Positions 32,240 to 44,324 of a stretch of 64,000 nucleotides of DNA are shown here, in pieces. The stretch spans positions 17,125,140 through 17,189,139 of the forward strand of contig NC_064623.1 of NCBI RefSeq assembly GCF_023898315.1, in the 5' to 3' direction. The notes under the pieces were generated by a model. It saw only the letters and a program-made list of their open reading frames with translations, did no database searches and was not told the origin of the DNA. The DNA is from Schistocerca nitens. Taxonomy: Eukaryota; Arthropoda; Insecta; Orthoptera; Acrididae. A program made the position numbers and the translations under genes. Numbering within the stretch: position 1 is the first letter of the stretch; the number at the start of each line of letters is the position of its first letter.

Positions 32240-32400
32240 TTTCCATCCTGAGGAAGAAACTAACAATTCTGAAGGTTAGGTTAAGTTTTTTTCTACTTTT
32301 TATTGTTTCTTTTGGCAGTATTTTGAATTTTGCCTCTTGAAGGTAGTTACTGGCCAACCATTCTGTATTCTTGTAATATATAAACAAAGTTATTATGATA
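32240..32400 (+). repeat. FB3 repeat copy
   Basis: The module CTGAGGA-A-GAAACT-AACA-ATTC-TGAAGGTTA (32248-32278) is followed by a T-rich tract, GGCAGTATTTTGAATTTTGCC and CTTGAAGGTAGTTACTGGCC. It pairs with the copies at 20925-21095 and 22555-22960. The hairpin and GAAA are decayed. Confidence 0.55.
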
Positions 32401-34104
32401 TGTATAATTAGGTAACAAGTTTCATTTAATTCTACAAGTTACCATCGGAAGTTGTTTGCTGAGTGCTTTATGTCTGGTATACTTCAGTTCACACACTGCT
32501 GCATAGAAGATATGGCTGAGAGATTGAAATTCTTTTTAAAGCTGGAAGAAACCCATGTCTCTCTTAATCTAAAGTAAACATATTTTGATTATTGAAGGTT
32601 TGCTATAACTAAAACTGTCTTAATTTGCTGTGCAGAACATGTTTGTATCTGTTGTGTTCCTCAAAGCAGTTTAGTTATACACCTAGCTATGATGCATTAA
32701 CAGTTATTTCTATTTTCTTTATGTATCAGGGCAACACCTTGTCACAAGTTCTGTGGTCTATTTATCTCTGTACAAGTCAGTGTTTCTAATTGTAATACAC
32801 AATTTTTTTTTATTCACGAAACAACATACATTGCTTTTTACCATCGATAATACCAACTTCAAAATAAGAAAACTGATGAGAAAAGATGAGTTTAATAAAC
32901 TGCAGTACCCGTTCTATTTAATGGCAACTTTTTAAATTGGTATAATTGGAAAAAAAGGCAATTTAGCATGCTATTAAATGATGGAACAAGATTCCAAGGA
33001 AACTAAGATGCATTTACACTATTGCACATAACAATAAATAGTAATACAGTAAATGCTTCTACCATGGCCTCAACCATCTACTATTCATTATATTTCAACC
33101 ATCTATTATTCGTTATATTGATGTGCATGTTTTCAGTAATACAGTATAAGTGAAAATTTGTGTTTCTTCTTATACTAACAATGAACATTTTGTGTTTGTT
33201 TTTGACCTAGATTGTGCTGTTAATTGTCTATATATTAATACTCTGTGCTACAGAATGCCATCATAACTGCAAGGTCAGTTGTATAATTTATTCTGAAATA
33301 AGATCTAACATGCTAGCAATAGAAAGAATGTAGATGTTACTTTAAACCAACAATAAGTAATGTTTCTGTGGATAAAAATGCATATTATATCCAAAGAAAA
33401 CGAATTTCTAATTTTGTTGTACTTCCGACAGTCTTTTGTAACCCAGCACATTACTAATAACGAACAGCTGTAAAGTTAACATACCAGCTGATTTTTCGTC
33501 TATGCATATGTGCTGTGTGGCGTATGGAAACAATTAGCAGTAAATATTCTACCACACAGAATCTGAGAGTCAGTTGAACTTACTGATACCACATGCCAGC
33601 ATGCTGATGTGACGTCACATGTGTGAAAACAGAAAAAAATAGAACACTGGCAATATTTCTTTTCTATATATGTTAGTTTTTGGAATGTGGGTTGTGGTGT
33701 CATACTGATGTGTAACATAGCCTAATGTCTAGGATAGGTTGAAAGGTGACAATTTGCTTGTGAGTTGTTGTAACACTATTGAATGTTACAGTTAATCCAA
33801 ATATTTCATCCTCCTATCTGTATCTTTGTTAATTATCTATATCTAGATGAGTAATTGCTGAGGCTAGGCTACACTATTATTGAGATTATGGAGCAACATC
33901 ATTGGGTGATGGTTAAAATGAAGTGCTGTGTAAATTTGGCTCCATTTTAAAATGTTCAGCTCTTATTTCAAAATATTTGATAAACTGGTTATGTTACCTT
34001 GGTTATCACCAGAAGTAGTACCTTCAGATAATTTTTAAAAAGTCAGGGTATAAGAATGTTAAATGGGTCGTGATGTCCACTAAAATTTATTCACTTCAAA
34101 ACAA
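32401..34104. other. Interval without recognised gene
   Basis: 1.7 kb AT-rich sequence. Small frames (32753-32935 plus, 33500-33718 minus) carry no motif. TATTCATTATATTTCAACCA is nearly repeated at about 33078-33120. Confidence 0.5.
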
Positions 34105-34350
34105 GTCAGGTGGCACAGTGGTTAGCACACAGGACCTGTGTTCAGCAGGAATGAGATCTAAATCCCCATATGAATTTAGGTTTTCAATGGTTTCCCTAAT
34201 CAGTTAAGGAGAATGCTGGACTGGTTCCCTTGAAAGGACACCGGTAATTTCCTTCTCGTTTATTACCCTATCTGAGCTGCTGAACGGCCTTAAGTGGCCT
34301 CATTGCTGACAGAATGTCAAACCCTAAACTTCGTGTCCACCCTCTCTACA
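34105..34350 (+). repeat. SINE-zeta, tRNA-derived
   Basis: A box-A-like AGGTGGCACAGTGGTTAGCA (34109-34128) is followed, with tRNA-like spacing, by a decayed box B (ATCTAAATCCC), then the body GAATTTAGGTTTTCAATGG, TTTCCCTAATCAGTTAAGG, GGTTCCCTTGAAAGGACACC and CCTCATTGCTGACAGAATGTC. It matches 39271-39517 (minus) block by block, but with more decay. Confidence 0.75.
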
Positions 34351-36144
34351 CACTTTCTTGATATCCCTGATATTTGCTGTTTTAGAATGTAATGCATCTT
34401 GATAAATAAAACAATGACTAACAAAATACCCATAACCTCTATCGACTTTTAAAATGGGAGACAAGGCTTCCCTTATGCTCAGTCATTAGTGTGGCACCAT
34501 GTTTGATTCCATAATGGAACTCTTTGCATGATGAATCCACATTTGCTATTGCTTCACCAACACATTAAAAATTAAGTCTGGTTGTGGTATAACTGAGACA
34601 TTTAATGCTTTCTTACAACTCCGTGTTGGCACTGTGCACAATACTTGCAAGCTGTGCTTATTTGAGTACATCTGAGCTTTTGTCAAATATAAGTGAAAAA
34701 CCTATAAAAGCTGTGGCGTTTTCTCCCAAAAAGGGTCCCCAAATGTCTGCTGGGATGTCCAGAAATTGATGAGACACCGTTTGCTTTTTTTTTTGGGGGG
34801 GGGGGGGAGGGACACCGTCAATTGTCTCCAGTTCCTTTAGAAATAAACACCCTGACCTGTTGAGATACACGGTTTGACTAAAAGTCTCACTCAAATAGGC
34901 GTCTTACATTGTAACTTGCTCCAACAACTATTTTGCGCGTGTCCCCCCTCCACCCCACTGATATTCACTCCTCAAGTATAAATGTGGTACAGTGTGCTAA
35001 TAGTTGGAGTATTTATGTAAAACTTCTATTAAGATAATATTCTTTAACTGGTACCTTGACGTGTGTTGTCTCTAATCTGGCAACTACCTTACTGTGTGCT
35101 TTGCCTTCTGCCAGCTCATAACGTTCTGAATGCTATACTCAGTAGTGAAATGGGATACCTTTTAACATACACAGTGGACAATCATCCTTATTGGGACAGA
35201 AAACAGATTTGTTCATGTGTTTTGTGTCAGGCAGATAGCTGGAGCAAGTACACCTCTTAACAACGAAGTTTATTACTGTCAGGACTTGTGTAAATGTTGA
35301 TGTGGCTATACTGTTTAATGCTAGAAGTTAGTTTCAGTAGCCAATGGTATGCATTTTGACTTTAGACTGCACCAAACATATCTAGCATCATGATGCAGTT
35401 AAAATGTTTCTGCCCACAAGAGACACATGCCGCTTCAACAACTGATAATGTCTGTTGCTTAACTGTTACAGTAGAGTGGTGAAGTGTACGTAATCCTTTA
35501 GTTTGCCCCAAAGATATTAAGCAAGTTAGCTTGGGCACGCGAGCAAGCCAGGTCAAGAAATGAACCTCAGCTGATTCCAGCTGTGATTTCGCCACACGAG
35601 CAGTTTCTTTGTAGTAGATGAAAGGCTCTGCCACAGTATGAAAAGCATACAAATGTCAAAAGTATTTTGATATATGTCTGTGCTATTTTTTGTGACTGAA
35701 CTAACTTAATAACAGAATGTAAGTCTGAAGAAACTCCGAACAAAGTCGCACATCTGTGATCAGTGGATGGTGGACAGTAGCACAACTATAGAAATGGGAC
35801 CCCTATTGCCTCTTGACTGATCATTCTGTCACTCAGATCTGTACTAAAGCTACAGAAAGTCGTGCACAGTAGTCGACAAGAATTTTGGACAGTTGATTCA
35901 CATATTGCAGTTTGACAGCCTCTTATCAGTTACATATTTGTGCCTGTGAGAATGATATTTGGATCGAGTGCTTTTCCAACATATCCATTGCACATTAAGA
36001 GATTGTTAGCAGTGGATCTGGATATATGCCCACCCTGTGGAATCTGTGAGATGAAATGCCTAAACTTGGGGTAGCTCTAATGAAGTTGTTAAAGTTAGAA
36101 CACTGCTAATTCTCGCTATTATCTCATTCTAACATGAGATCTGT
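34351..36144. other. Interval without recognised gene
   Basis: 1.8 kb. A T-run followed by a G-run (about 34785-34808) resembles one at 28050. Small frames on both strands lack motifs. Confidence 0.5.
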
Positions 36145-36345
36145 GTCTACATCCATATTCTGCAAACCACTGTGAAATGCCTGACAGTGTGTACTTCCTA
36201 TTGTACCAGTTATTAGGGCTTTTTCCCATTCCATTCTCGTATGGAGTGCAGGAGGAACAATTGTGTAACACCTCTGTGCTTGCTGTAATTAGTATAATCT
36301 CATCTTTGTGATCAGTAAGGGAGAGGTGCGTGAGGGGGGTGTGAT
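36145..36345 (-). mobile_element. Jockey-like LINE 3' end fragment
   Basis: TCTACATCCATATTCTGCAA, ACCACTGTGAAATGCCTGAC and CCCATTCCATTCTCGTATGG match the 3' end layout of LINE F at 49656-49760 (TCTACATCTATATCATACTT, CAAGCCACCAAG, CCAGTTCCACTCGTGAATTG). No coding capacity. Right next to it, ATTTGTATTTGTATTTATCT (about 36346-36366) resembles the reversed tail of LINE B. Confidence 0.6.
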
Positions 36346-36366
36346 ATATTTGTATTTGTATTTATC

Positions 36367-37489
36367 TGACATAAGCAAGCAGTAAGAGTATTATATGATT
36401 CTGATAACCAAAACTGTTGCACAAGTTTCTTCAGACACCCTGGCATTTTTGCCCTTGTGTGCCCAATGCATTTACTAACAAACTGTATTTGTGATTAATG
36501 ACAACAGTGAAGTTAGGATGAACAGAAAACTGTGAAATTCACAACACATTACTAAAAGTGAAAATGTCCATATAGACCAAGTGTCCTTGTCTAGGATTCT
36601 GAAAGCAGTTCTCTATCCTGATACAAAAGTCTCTAACAAGTTGTTGGGAGCTGTCAGCCGGGAAATTGGAACACTGCAGATATTCAAAATTAAGAGTATC
36701 TTCTTAGCCACATCTGTTATCAGAATATTTCAAACCAGGAATATAAATTCTGGTTAACTCTAATATCCATATTACACAGATTTTAAGTTTTCTAGCACAT
36801 AGACAGCTATAGTGGTTCAGAAACACAGCCACTTAATTTGTGTGTGGAGTATTAGACGAACACAGCAGTCAAGTAATATGAGAGAAGCCGTGTCTTTTTT
36901 CAGAGTAGCTCATTTTCTCCAAAAATATGTATCAAAAGTAATCTAGATATTATTCCTGCAATTGTCATTGTGAGTATGTTAGTGCTAGTTGTAATTTATT
37001 GGTAGTAGCCAGGAGTGGCAGCTTCACTCAGTCCACATCCCTGAAAGGCTTTCTTACATGATGGGATTTATGGAACACAATGTGCGAATGAATGAATGAA
37101 CGAATGAATGATTGAGTTAATGAAGATCTCAGGCCACCAGCGTTTTGTCTACAGTTGCTGCTAACCTTATTGATCAAACAGTATTATGTCTAGTAACATT
37201 TTAGTCATCACTGGCAAAGGCTGTTTTTCACCTTTGTTATGTTACATTTCATTTCTTTGTGGTAAATTCAGTAGTTCTGGGTTCATTACAAGCACTACCT
37301 CCAAGTTTTACTTTTGTAGAATCTCTACATGAGGCAGAAAGCGTACATTGTGTGGCTGCACAAGAGAGGTGGACTTGCTCCTCTCCTTGCAGCAGTTGCT
37401 AAAATGCACTTACAGTGTCGGAGGCTTTTCCGTTGCATGCTGCACTTGGTAACTATGCAGCAAATGTTGGGAAGTGAATATGAAAAGAT
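36367..37489. other. Interval without recognised gene
   Basis: 1.1 kb without a supported frame; GAAT-type short tandem repeats at about 37085-37110. Confidence 0.5.
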
Positions 37490-38485
37490 GCCCCCACTCC
37501 CATGAACTGTGGACCTTGCTGTTGTGGGGAGGCTTGCATGCCTTAGTGATAGAGATATCCATACTGTAAGTGCAACCACAACGGAGGCATATCTGTTGAG
37601 GAGCCAGACAAACATGGTTCCTGAAGAGGGGCAGCAGCTTCTTCAGCAGTTGCAGGGCCAACAGTTTGGATGATTAACCGATCTGGCCTTGTAATATCAC
37701 CCAAAACAGCCTTACATTGCTGGTACTGCGAGTGGCTGAAAGCAAGGGGAAACTACAGCCATAATTTTTCCCGAGGGCTTGCAGCTTTACTATGGTTAAA
37801 TGACGATGGCTTCCTCTTCGGTAAAATATTATGAGGGTAAGATAGTCCCCCATTCGGATCTCCGAGCAGAGACAAGTCAGGAGGACATCATTATCAGGAG
37901 AAACAAGACTGGTGTTCTGCGGATTGGAGTTTCAGATCCCTTAATCGGGCAGGTGGGTTAGAAAATTTAAAAAGGGAAATAGATAGGTTAAAGTTAGGTT
38001 TAATGGGAATTAGTGAATTTCAGTCGCAGGAGGAGGAACAAGACTCCTGGTCAGATGAATGCAGGGTTATAAATACAAAATCAAATAAGGATAATGCAGG
38101 AGTGGGCTTAAAATGAATAAAAAAAATAGGAACGCAGATAAGCTATTACGAACAGCATAGTGAACGTGTTATTGTAGCCGAGGCAGACATGAAGCCCACA
38201 TCTACCACAGTAGTACAACTTTATATGCCAACTAGCTCCACAGATGATGAAGAAATCGAAGAAATGTACAATGAGATAAAAGAAATAATTCAGATAGTTA
38301 AGGGAGACAAAAATTGAATAGTCTTGGGGGACTGGATTTCGGTAGTATGAAAAGGAAGAGAAGGGAAAGTAGTAGGTGCATATGGACTGGGGGTAACGAA
38401 TGAAAGAGGAAGCTGCCTGGTAGAATTTTGCACAGAGCATAACCTAATCATAGCCAACACTTGGCTTAAGAATCATGGAAGAAGA

Positions 38486-38929
38486 TTGTATACGTGGAAG
38501 AGGCCTGGAGACACTAGAGGGTTTCAGATAGATTATGTTATGGTAAGACAGAGATTTAGGAACCAGATTTTAAATCGTAAGATATTTCCAGGGCCAGATT
38601 TGGACACTGAACACAATTTATTTGTTATAAACTGTAGATTAAAACTGAAGAAACTGCAGAAAGATATGAATTTAAGGTACTGGGACTTGGATAAACTGGA
38701 AGAACCAGAAGTTGTAGAGAGTTTCAGAGAGAGCTTTAGGAAACGATTGACAAGAACAGGGGAAAGAAATACAGTAGAAGAAGAATGGGTAGATTTTAGA
38801 GATGAAATAGTGAAGGCAGCAGAGGATCAAGTAGATAAAAAGATGAGGGCTAGTAGAAATCCTTGGGTAACAGAAGAGATATTGGGTTTAATTGATGAAA
38901 GGAGAAAATATAAAAAATGCAATAAATGA
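38486..38929 (+). pseudogene. RTE LINE endonuclease C-terminal part
   Basis: A 147-residue uninterrupted piece: TWKRPGDTRGFQIDYVMV corresponds to the substrate-binding and catalytic Asp region, and GPDLDTEHNLFVINCRLKLK to the terminal S/T-D-H block, here with Glu in place of the usual Asp before His. Downstream DKLEEPEVVESFRESFRKRL and the WVTEEIL block form the linker to RT. The frame ends at 38929; the next frame (38892-39167) overlaps it and carries the rest of the linker. Confidence 0.8.
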
Positions 38930-39270
38930 AACAGGTGAACTCAAAAATAAGATTGACACGAACTGCAAAATGGCTAATCAGGGGTGGCTAGAGGGCAAAT
39001 ACAAGGATGTAGAAGCATATATCACTAGGGGTAAGGTAGATACTGCCTACAGGGAAATTAAAGAGACCTTTGTAGAAAAGAGAACCAACGGTATGAATGT
39101 CAAGATGTCAGATGGAAAACCAGTCCTAAGCAAAGAAAGGAAAGTGAAAGGTGGAAGTAGTGTATAGAGGGTCTATACAAGAGCGATGTACTTGAGGGCA
39201 GCATTATGGAAATAGAAGAGGATGTAGATGAAGGTGAAATGGGAGATTTGATGCTGCATGAACAATTTGA

Positions 39271-39517
39271 GGAGGAGGAGATTAGTGTTTAACGTCCCGT
39301 CGACAACGAGGTCATTAGAGACGGAGCACAAGCTCGGGTGAGGGAAGGATGGGGAAGGAAATCGGCCGTGCCCTTTCAAAGGAACCATCCCGGCATTTGC
39401 CTGAAGCGATTTAGGGAAATCACGGAAAACCTAAATCAGGATGGCCGGAGACGGGATTGAACCGTCGTCCTCCCGAATGCGAGTCCAGTGTGCTAACCAC
39501 TGCGCCACCTCGCTCGG
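39271..39517 (-). repeat. SINE-zeta inserted in the RTE LINE, 12-bp target duplication
   Basis: The reverse complement reads ACCGAGCGAGGTGGCGCAGT GGTTAGCACA (box A), GGTTCAATCCC (box B), then body CTGATTTAGGTTTTCCGTG and GATTTCCCTAAATCGC, ending CTCCTCCTCC. TGAACAATTTGA flanks it perfectly (39259-39270, 39518-39529). It is well preserved compared with the copies at 34105 and 42855, so it is the youngest of the three. Confidence 0.93.
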
Positions 39518-41022
39518 TGAACAATTTGACAAAGCACTGAAAGACCTAAGTTGAAACAGGGCCCCAAGAGTAGACAACGTTCAATTACAACTACCGATAG
39601 CCTTGTGAGAGCCAGCCATGACAAAACTCTTCCATCTAGTGAGTAAGATGTGTGAGACAGACAAAATACTGTCAGATTTCAAGAGGAATATCATAATTCC
39701 AATCCCAAAGAAAGCAGGTGTGAAAATTACTGAACTATCAGTTTAATAAGTTACAGTTGCAAAATACTAACACAAATTCTTTACAGACAAATGGAAAAAA
39801 CTAGTAGAAGCTGACCTTGGGGAGGATCAGTTTGGATTCCATAGAAATGTTGGAGCACAGTGTGGCAATACTGACCCTCCAACTTATCTTAGAAGTCAGG
39901 TTAACGAACAGCAAACCTTCATTTCTAACATTTGTAGAGTTAGAGAAGGCTTTTGACAATGTTGACTGGGATACTCTCTTTCAAATTCTGAAGGTGGAGG
40001 GGTAAAATACAGGGAGCAAAAGGCTATTTACAATTTGTAAGGAAATCAGACAGCAGTTATAAGAATTGAAGGGCACGAAAGGGAAGCAGCGGTTGAGAAT
40101 GGAGTGTGAAGGGTTGTAGCCTGTCCCTGATATTATTCAACCTGAATATTGAGCAAGCATTGAAGGAAACAAAAGAAAAATTTGGAGTAGGAATCAAAAT
40201 CCATGGAGAAGAAATAATAACTTTGAGGTCTGCTGATGACATTGCAGTTCTGTCAGGGATGGCAAAGGACCTGGAGGAGCAACTGAATGGGATGGACAGT
40301 GTCTTGAGGGGAGGGTATAAGATGAACATCAACAAAAGCAAAACGAGGATAATGGAATGTAGTCAAATTAAATCAGGTGATGCTAGGAAATTAGATTAGA
40401 AAACGAGGCACTTAAAGTAGTAGGTGAGTTTTGCTATTTGGGAAGCAAAATAACTGATGGTCAAAGTGAAGAAGAAATAAAATGTAGATTGGCAATGGCA
40501 AGAAAAGTGTTTCTGAAGAAGAGAAATTTGTTGACGTCGAGTATAGATTTAAGTGCCAGGAAGTCTTTTCAGAAAGTATTTGCACGGAGTGTAGCCATGT
40601 ATGGAAGTGAAACATGGGCGGTAAACAGTTTAGACAAGAAGAGAATAAAGCTTTCAAAATGTGGTGCTACAGATGAATGCTGAAGATTAGATGTATAGAT
40701 CACGTAACTGATGAGGAGGTACTGAATAGCATTGGGGAGAAGAGGAACTTGTGGCACAACTTGACTAGAAGAAGGGATCAGTTGGTAAGACACATTCTGC
40801 GGCATCAAGGGATCCCTAATTTAGTAGCCTATTGGAGGGAAGCGTGGAGGGTAGAAATCGTAGAGGGAGACGGAGATGAATACACTAAGCAAATTCAGAA
40901 TGATGTAGGTTGCAGTAGTTATTCGGAGATAAAAGAGGCTTACACAGGATAGAGTAGCATGGAGAGCTGCATAAAACCAGTGTCTGGACTGAAGACCACC
41001 AACACAACAACAACAACAACAG

Positions 41023-41524
41023 ACAAGGCGACAGAACCAATAAGGATATAGTGTTTGCAAAATATCATCATGATACGAAGTGCATGAAATTGCACAGCAG
41101 CATAATGGAATATATTGTGCATAATGTTGTCATATAAAACAGAATATTATGTAAAATTTAAACTTTACTCTTAGGTTCTTGTACAGACATAACCTCAGGA
41201 AATGCGACAATATGAAAAAACCCAACTTGCAGTCAAACTATGACATTGGAATGCAAAACAGTATCCCTAGAAAGGCTGATATACAATACAGAAAATACAT
41301 ATGAAAACCAGTAACCAAGTTAGTTCATAAAAGCCCACCCAGTAATTTGTCAGTCTTGCACTATCTACTCGAAAACCAAATTAATCAATTTGTACATTCC
41401 ACCGAAACAAGTAATTAGACTCAGTAATTCTCATTGGCTAATGTATACTACTACTACATCCAAAGTGAATGAATTGGCAACAGCAGCATGCAGTGGTATG
41501 GAGCATATTCCCCATAACCTGAAT
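41023..41524. other. Interval without recognised gene
   Basis: About 500 bases AT-rich, no supported frame. Confidence 0.5.
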
Positions 41525-41690
41525 TTACTGCTCAGGGACTGGGTGTTGTGTTGTCCTAATCATCATCATTTCATCCCCATCGACGCGCAGGTCGCCGAAG
41601 TGGCGTCAACTCGAAAGACCTGCACCAGGCGACCGGTCTACCCGACGGGAGGCCCTAGCCACACGACATTATTATTATTACCCCTAATAT
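41525..41690 (+). repeat. SINE-gamma: beta-type head joined to a different body
   Basis: CAGGGACTGGGTGTTGTGTT (about 41532) corresponds to the start-of-body part of SINE-beta (13350-13370 in reverse complement). It continues not into the alpha/beta body but into AATCATCATCATTTCATCCC, TCGCCGAAGTGGCGTCAACT, CGACGGGAGGCCCTAGCCAC and an (ATT)n tail. 5' truncated. Confidence 0.65.
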
Positions 41691-42069
41691 GAGCTATTCT
41701 CTGAAACGGCAGGTTAATCTTAACCTGCTTAAGCGTGCTATGCATCCTGTAGTTTAGCATATTTTTTGAAGACTTTGGTCTTCAATTACTGAGTGGGCTA
41801 ACATAAATCTATTCTCATCCTATTAATTTAACACAACAAAATAAAATTAATGGTATGAAGCAATAATTATACTGTCATTTATCTTAATACCATAGTGTTG
41901 ATGGCCATGTGCAAACTTTTGAACAAAGTGCTTCCTTGGTGGTTTTATCGGACAATGTGTAGGAAATTCTGTCTGCACCTACCATCTGCATATCTTCATT
42001 ACTTTTCTCACTTGGTAGACTGCTTTTCATCATAATTCATAGGAATATCATTATTTATACCAGTCATTT

Positions 42070-42430
42070 CATGCCATGAATGACAAAATGGCTGATATTG
42101 AAATCACCCACCATGGACCAGAAAAGCAATTGAAATCACTCAACATAGAGGAAGCCACTGGACCTGACGAGATACTGATAAGATTCTACATAGAATATGC
42201 AGAAAAAATCTCTCTTCTTCTAGTAGCAGTGTGCTGTCGGTCTGTGGAGGAGTGAAGTGTTCCTGATAATTGGAAAAAGGTACAGGTCATTCCTGCTTTC
42301 CAGATGGGTTGTCAAACAGGTGCACAGAACTACAGGTCTGTATCTCTGATGTCAGTCCGTTACAGAATTTTGGAACATGTTTTATTCTTGTGTATTATGA
42401 CATTTGTGGAGACTGAAAATCTTGGATCAT
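42070..42430 (+). mobile_element. Jockey-like LINE RT N-terminal fragment
   Basis: KMADIEITHHGPEKQLKSLN, EEATGPDEILIRFY, VPDNWKKVQVIPAFQ and NYRSVSLMSVRYRILEHVL correspond to the RT start region of the LINE A/F group (compare 48300-48560 and 50900-51190, both minus). It is truncated on both sides and contains a stop. An FB2 remnant (GCATCTCCACTCCATGATGA, CTTTTCATTATA) follows at 42525-42585. Confidence 0.75.
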
Positions 42431-42854
42431 TACTCCTTCCCTTTTCTGTTTACAAGATATTTTTATCCTTTTAGGAAGCCATGCCTTTTTAGATAGTTTC
42501 TTAAAATTATTTTTCACTGTTTTAAATCAGCATCTCCACTCCATGATGAAAAGCAACTGTCCTTTTCATTATATTTTTATTTCATTAAATTCATCACAGA
42601 TGTAATTAGCATTGAAATAATGCACTATGCACTACTGTGTAATGTTTCAGAGTAATATTCAATCATCAGTTGCTGACAAATAACTCCAAACCAAACAACA
42701 ACACTGTTATATGTGTTGGAAAATATGGCTTTCTTACATCACAGTAAGCAACACTATTCAACATCTGAAAGGTTGTTAATACAAATATATGGTGTTTAAC
42801 ATAATGCAATTTTCTGTTTGAGACACGTATCTGCTTTCAAGACGTGTGTATGTT

Positions 42855-43060
42855 GGTAGGTTAAAGTTTAACATCCCATTTATGTGAAGGTCATTCAGAG
42901 ATGCCTGTTTAATTGCAAATGCATTGGGAAGAAAACCATTTGTATCTTGTAATTTAGATGAACCAGCTAGCCAAGTGGAGATTTGAATGTTACTACTCCA
43001 AAATAAGAATCCAATTACTCCGGATTATTGGAGCGCAGTGGTTCCTACAAAGCGAATTAG
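42855..43060 (-). repeat. Decayed SINE-zeta copy
   Basis: GTTTAACATCCCATTTATGTG followed by AGGTCATTCAGAGATG matches the 3' body of SINE-zeta (GTTTAACGTCCCGTCG, GAGGTCATTAGAGACG at 39287-39326). The head is barely recognisable. Confidence 0.45.
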
Positions 43061-43623
43061 TTTCATCACTACCTTACCAATCATACCTTGCCATTCAGGG
43101 TGATACATACCATCAGCAATAAATATACATAAAATGCATTCTGTGCCTGCAGATTATGGTGGTTTGTATGCTACTTAAAATTGTGCAACGAAAAAAGTAC
43201 ACACTTAAACATTTTATTTCTGTATGTTAATGAGCAATGTGTTATCTCTGTAACACTGGCAATGATTTTGTTATACTTAAACCTTTGCACCAGATACCTT
43301 CCCATGTGTAACAGGTCGTTCTACAAGTGCCTAAATAAAGTCTGTTTTTCCAATTACTTGAGTACATGAGGATAAATTATTTTTGAAAGAGTTGTGTTCG
43401 TGTTTAGTTTTAACATGATTTTCAAGAAAATATTTTTGTTTCCCCCCATCGGCATCTCCCAAACATGTACTCTAAATTTCGCTGTCACTACCTAAACAAT
43501 ACACATTACCAAATATTAATAGGTTTAAGTAGCCGTAATGCATGCGCGTCGCAGCAAATCAATGATTTCTTTGTGCACGAGCAAAGATAAGTATGCTAAC
43601 TGCCAACGAAGTAGTGGCAAACA

Positions 43624-43655
<32 letters not shown>

Positions 43656-43689
43656 GTTCTCCACGAGACTTTTGATAGTAGCGCGTAGG
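43061..43689. other. Interval upstream of the host gene
   Basis: AT-rich, no supported frame, with an AAT microsatellite at 43627-43654. CpG-containing sequence begins near 43540 and increases towards the gene. Confidence 0.4.
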
Positions 43690-44324
43690 CTCTCGCGCCA
43701 AGCCGCTGAAGATGTGTTTGTTCACGTTGTGGCGCCATGAACGAGTTTCGAAATAATGTAATTCCACATTGGGTTGTAATCTGTGCAGTTGTATTTGTTT
43801 CGTTATGTGAAAGCAAGGTACATATCGCTAACTTATGTAATATTCAGAATAAACTACAGCATTTCACCTTGTCTTGGGGAAGCAACGAAGCGTCGTATAT
43901 GTAGCCTCATTGTCTATTATTCTAATGCTCTGTTTTCGTTACAGGAAAGCGCAGCGGCCGTCACGTGATGTGTAAGCGCGGTTGACGCTTGCCATCTCCC
44001 GAGGATACGTAGTGAAATATCTCTACGATTATCTTTGCACACGGTTCTCAAGCGTTGGAACGTAGAAAATGGAGAGTTGAGCGTCGGCGAATGTGTGAAT
44101 GATTTGTTGTGTACAAACTTTGTAGTGTGGAGAAGTGTTGGTAAACGAACTTCAGTTCTGCGATAATGATACTTCGTGATTCGAACTGTTTATATCTTTC
44201 TAAGTGGTGAGAAGTGAATGTTGCATTGTGTGATGACGTTGAGCAAAGCTCGCGCTTAAATGTAAAAAAGGGCGGTAAATTTTATTACTCCTTAGAAGTT
44301 CATTGTATTTCATATTTACGCATC
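43690..44324 (+). promoter_or_regulatory. Probable promoter and 5' leader of the host gene
   Basis: Compared with its AT-rich surroundings, 43680-44240 is rich in CpG (GTAGCGCGTAGG, CTCTCGCGCCAAG, GAAAGCGCAGCGGCCGTC, AGCGTCGGCGAATG). A palindromic E-box CACGTG sits at 43962-43967. A pyrimidine-rich stretch ending TTCGTTACAG (43935-43944) looks like a splice acceptor, so an untranslated first exon further left is possible. I see no clear TATA box, and the transcription start cannot be fixed from sequence alone. Confidence 0.45.

Larger units (their letters stand above)
37490..41022 (+). mobile_element. Near full-length RTE LINE, decayed, with SINE insertion
   Basis: A 5' leader (37490-37920) precedes endonuclease sequence: GLENLKREIDRLKLGLMGIS and ISEFQSQEE in a shifted frame (37970-38040), TTVVQLYMPTSSTDDEEIEE (about 38200-38270), IVLGDW (about 38320), then 38486-38929 with YTWKRPGDTRGFQIDYVMVR and the catalytic-loop area DTEHNLFV. 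RT pieces: ELEKAFDNVDWDTLF (39817-40005), LSLILFNLNIEQAL and the degenerate catalytic RSADD (40106-40399), YGSETWAVN (40438-40683), RRRDQLVRHILRHQGIPN (40677-40952). The 3' end is CAGTGTCTGGACTGAAGACC followed by (CAA)n to 41022. Numerous stops and frameshifts. Confidence 0.9.

Noticed and set aside
12720-43654. Short-spaced repeats as a CRISPR array
   Set aside because: All tandem arrays seen are microsatellites or SINE/foldback units; there are no regularly spaced identical repeats with unique spacers, and the DNA is eukaryotic.
44214-44324. Upstream in-frame ATG at 44214 as the start of the host protein
   Set aside because: The segment encodes a sequence unlike the acidic/serine-rich rest, and the ATG at 44325 has the better context; the upstream part reads as leader.
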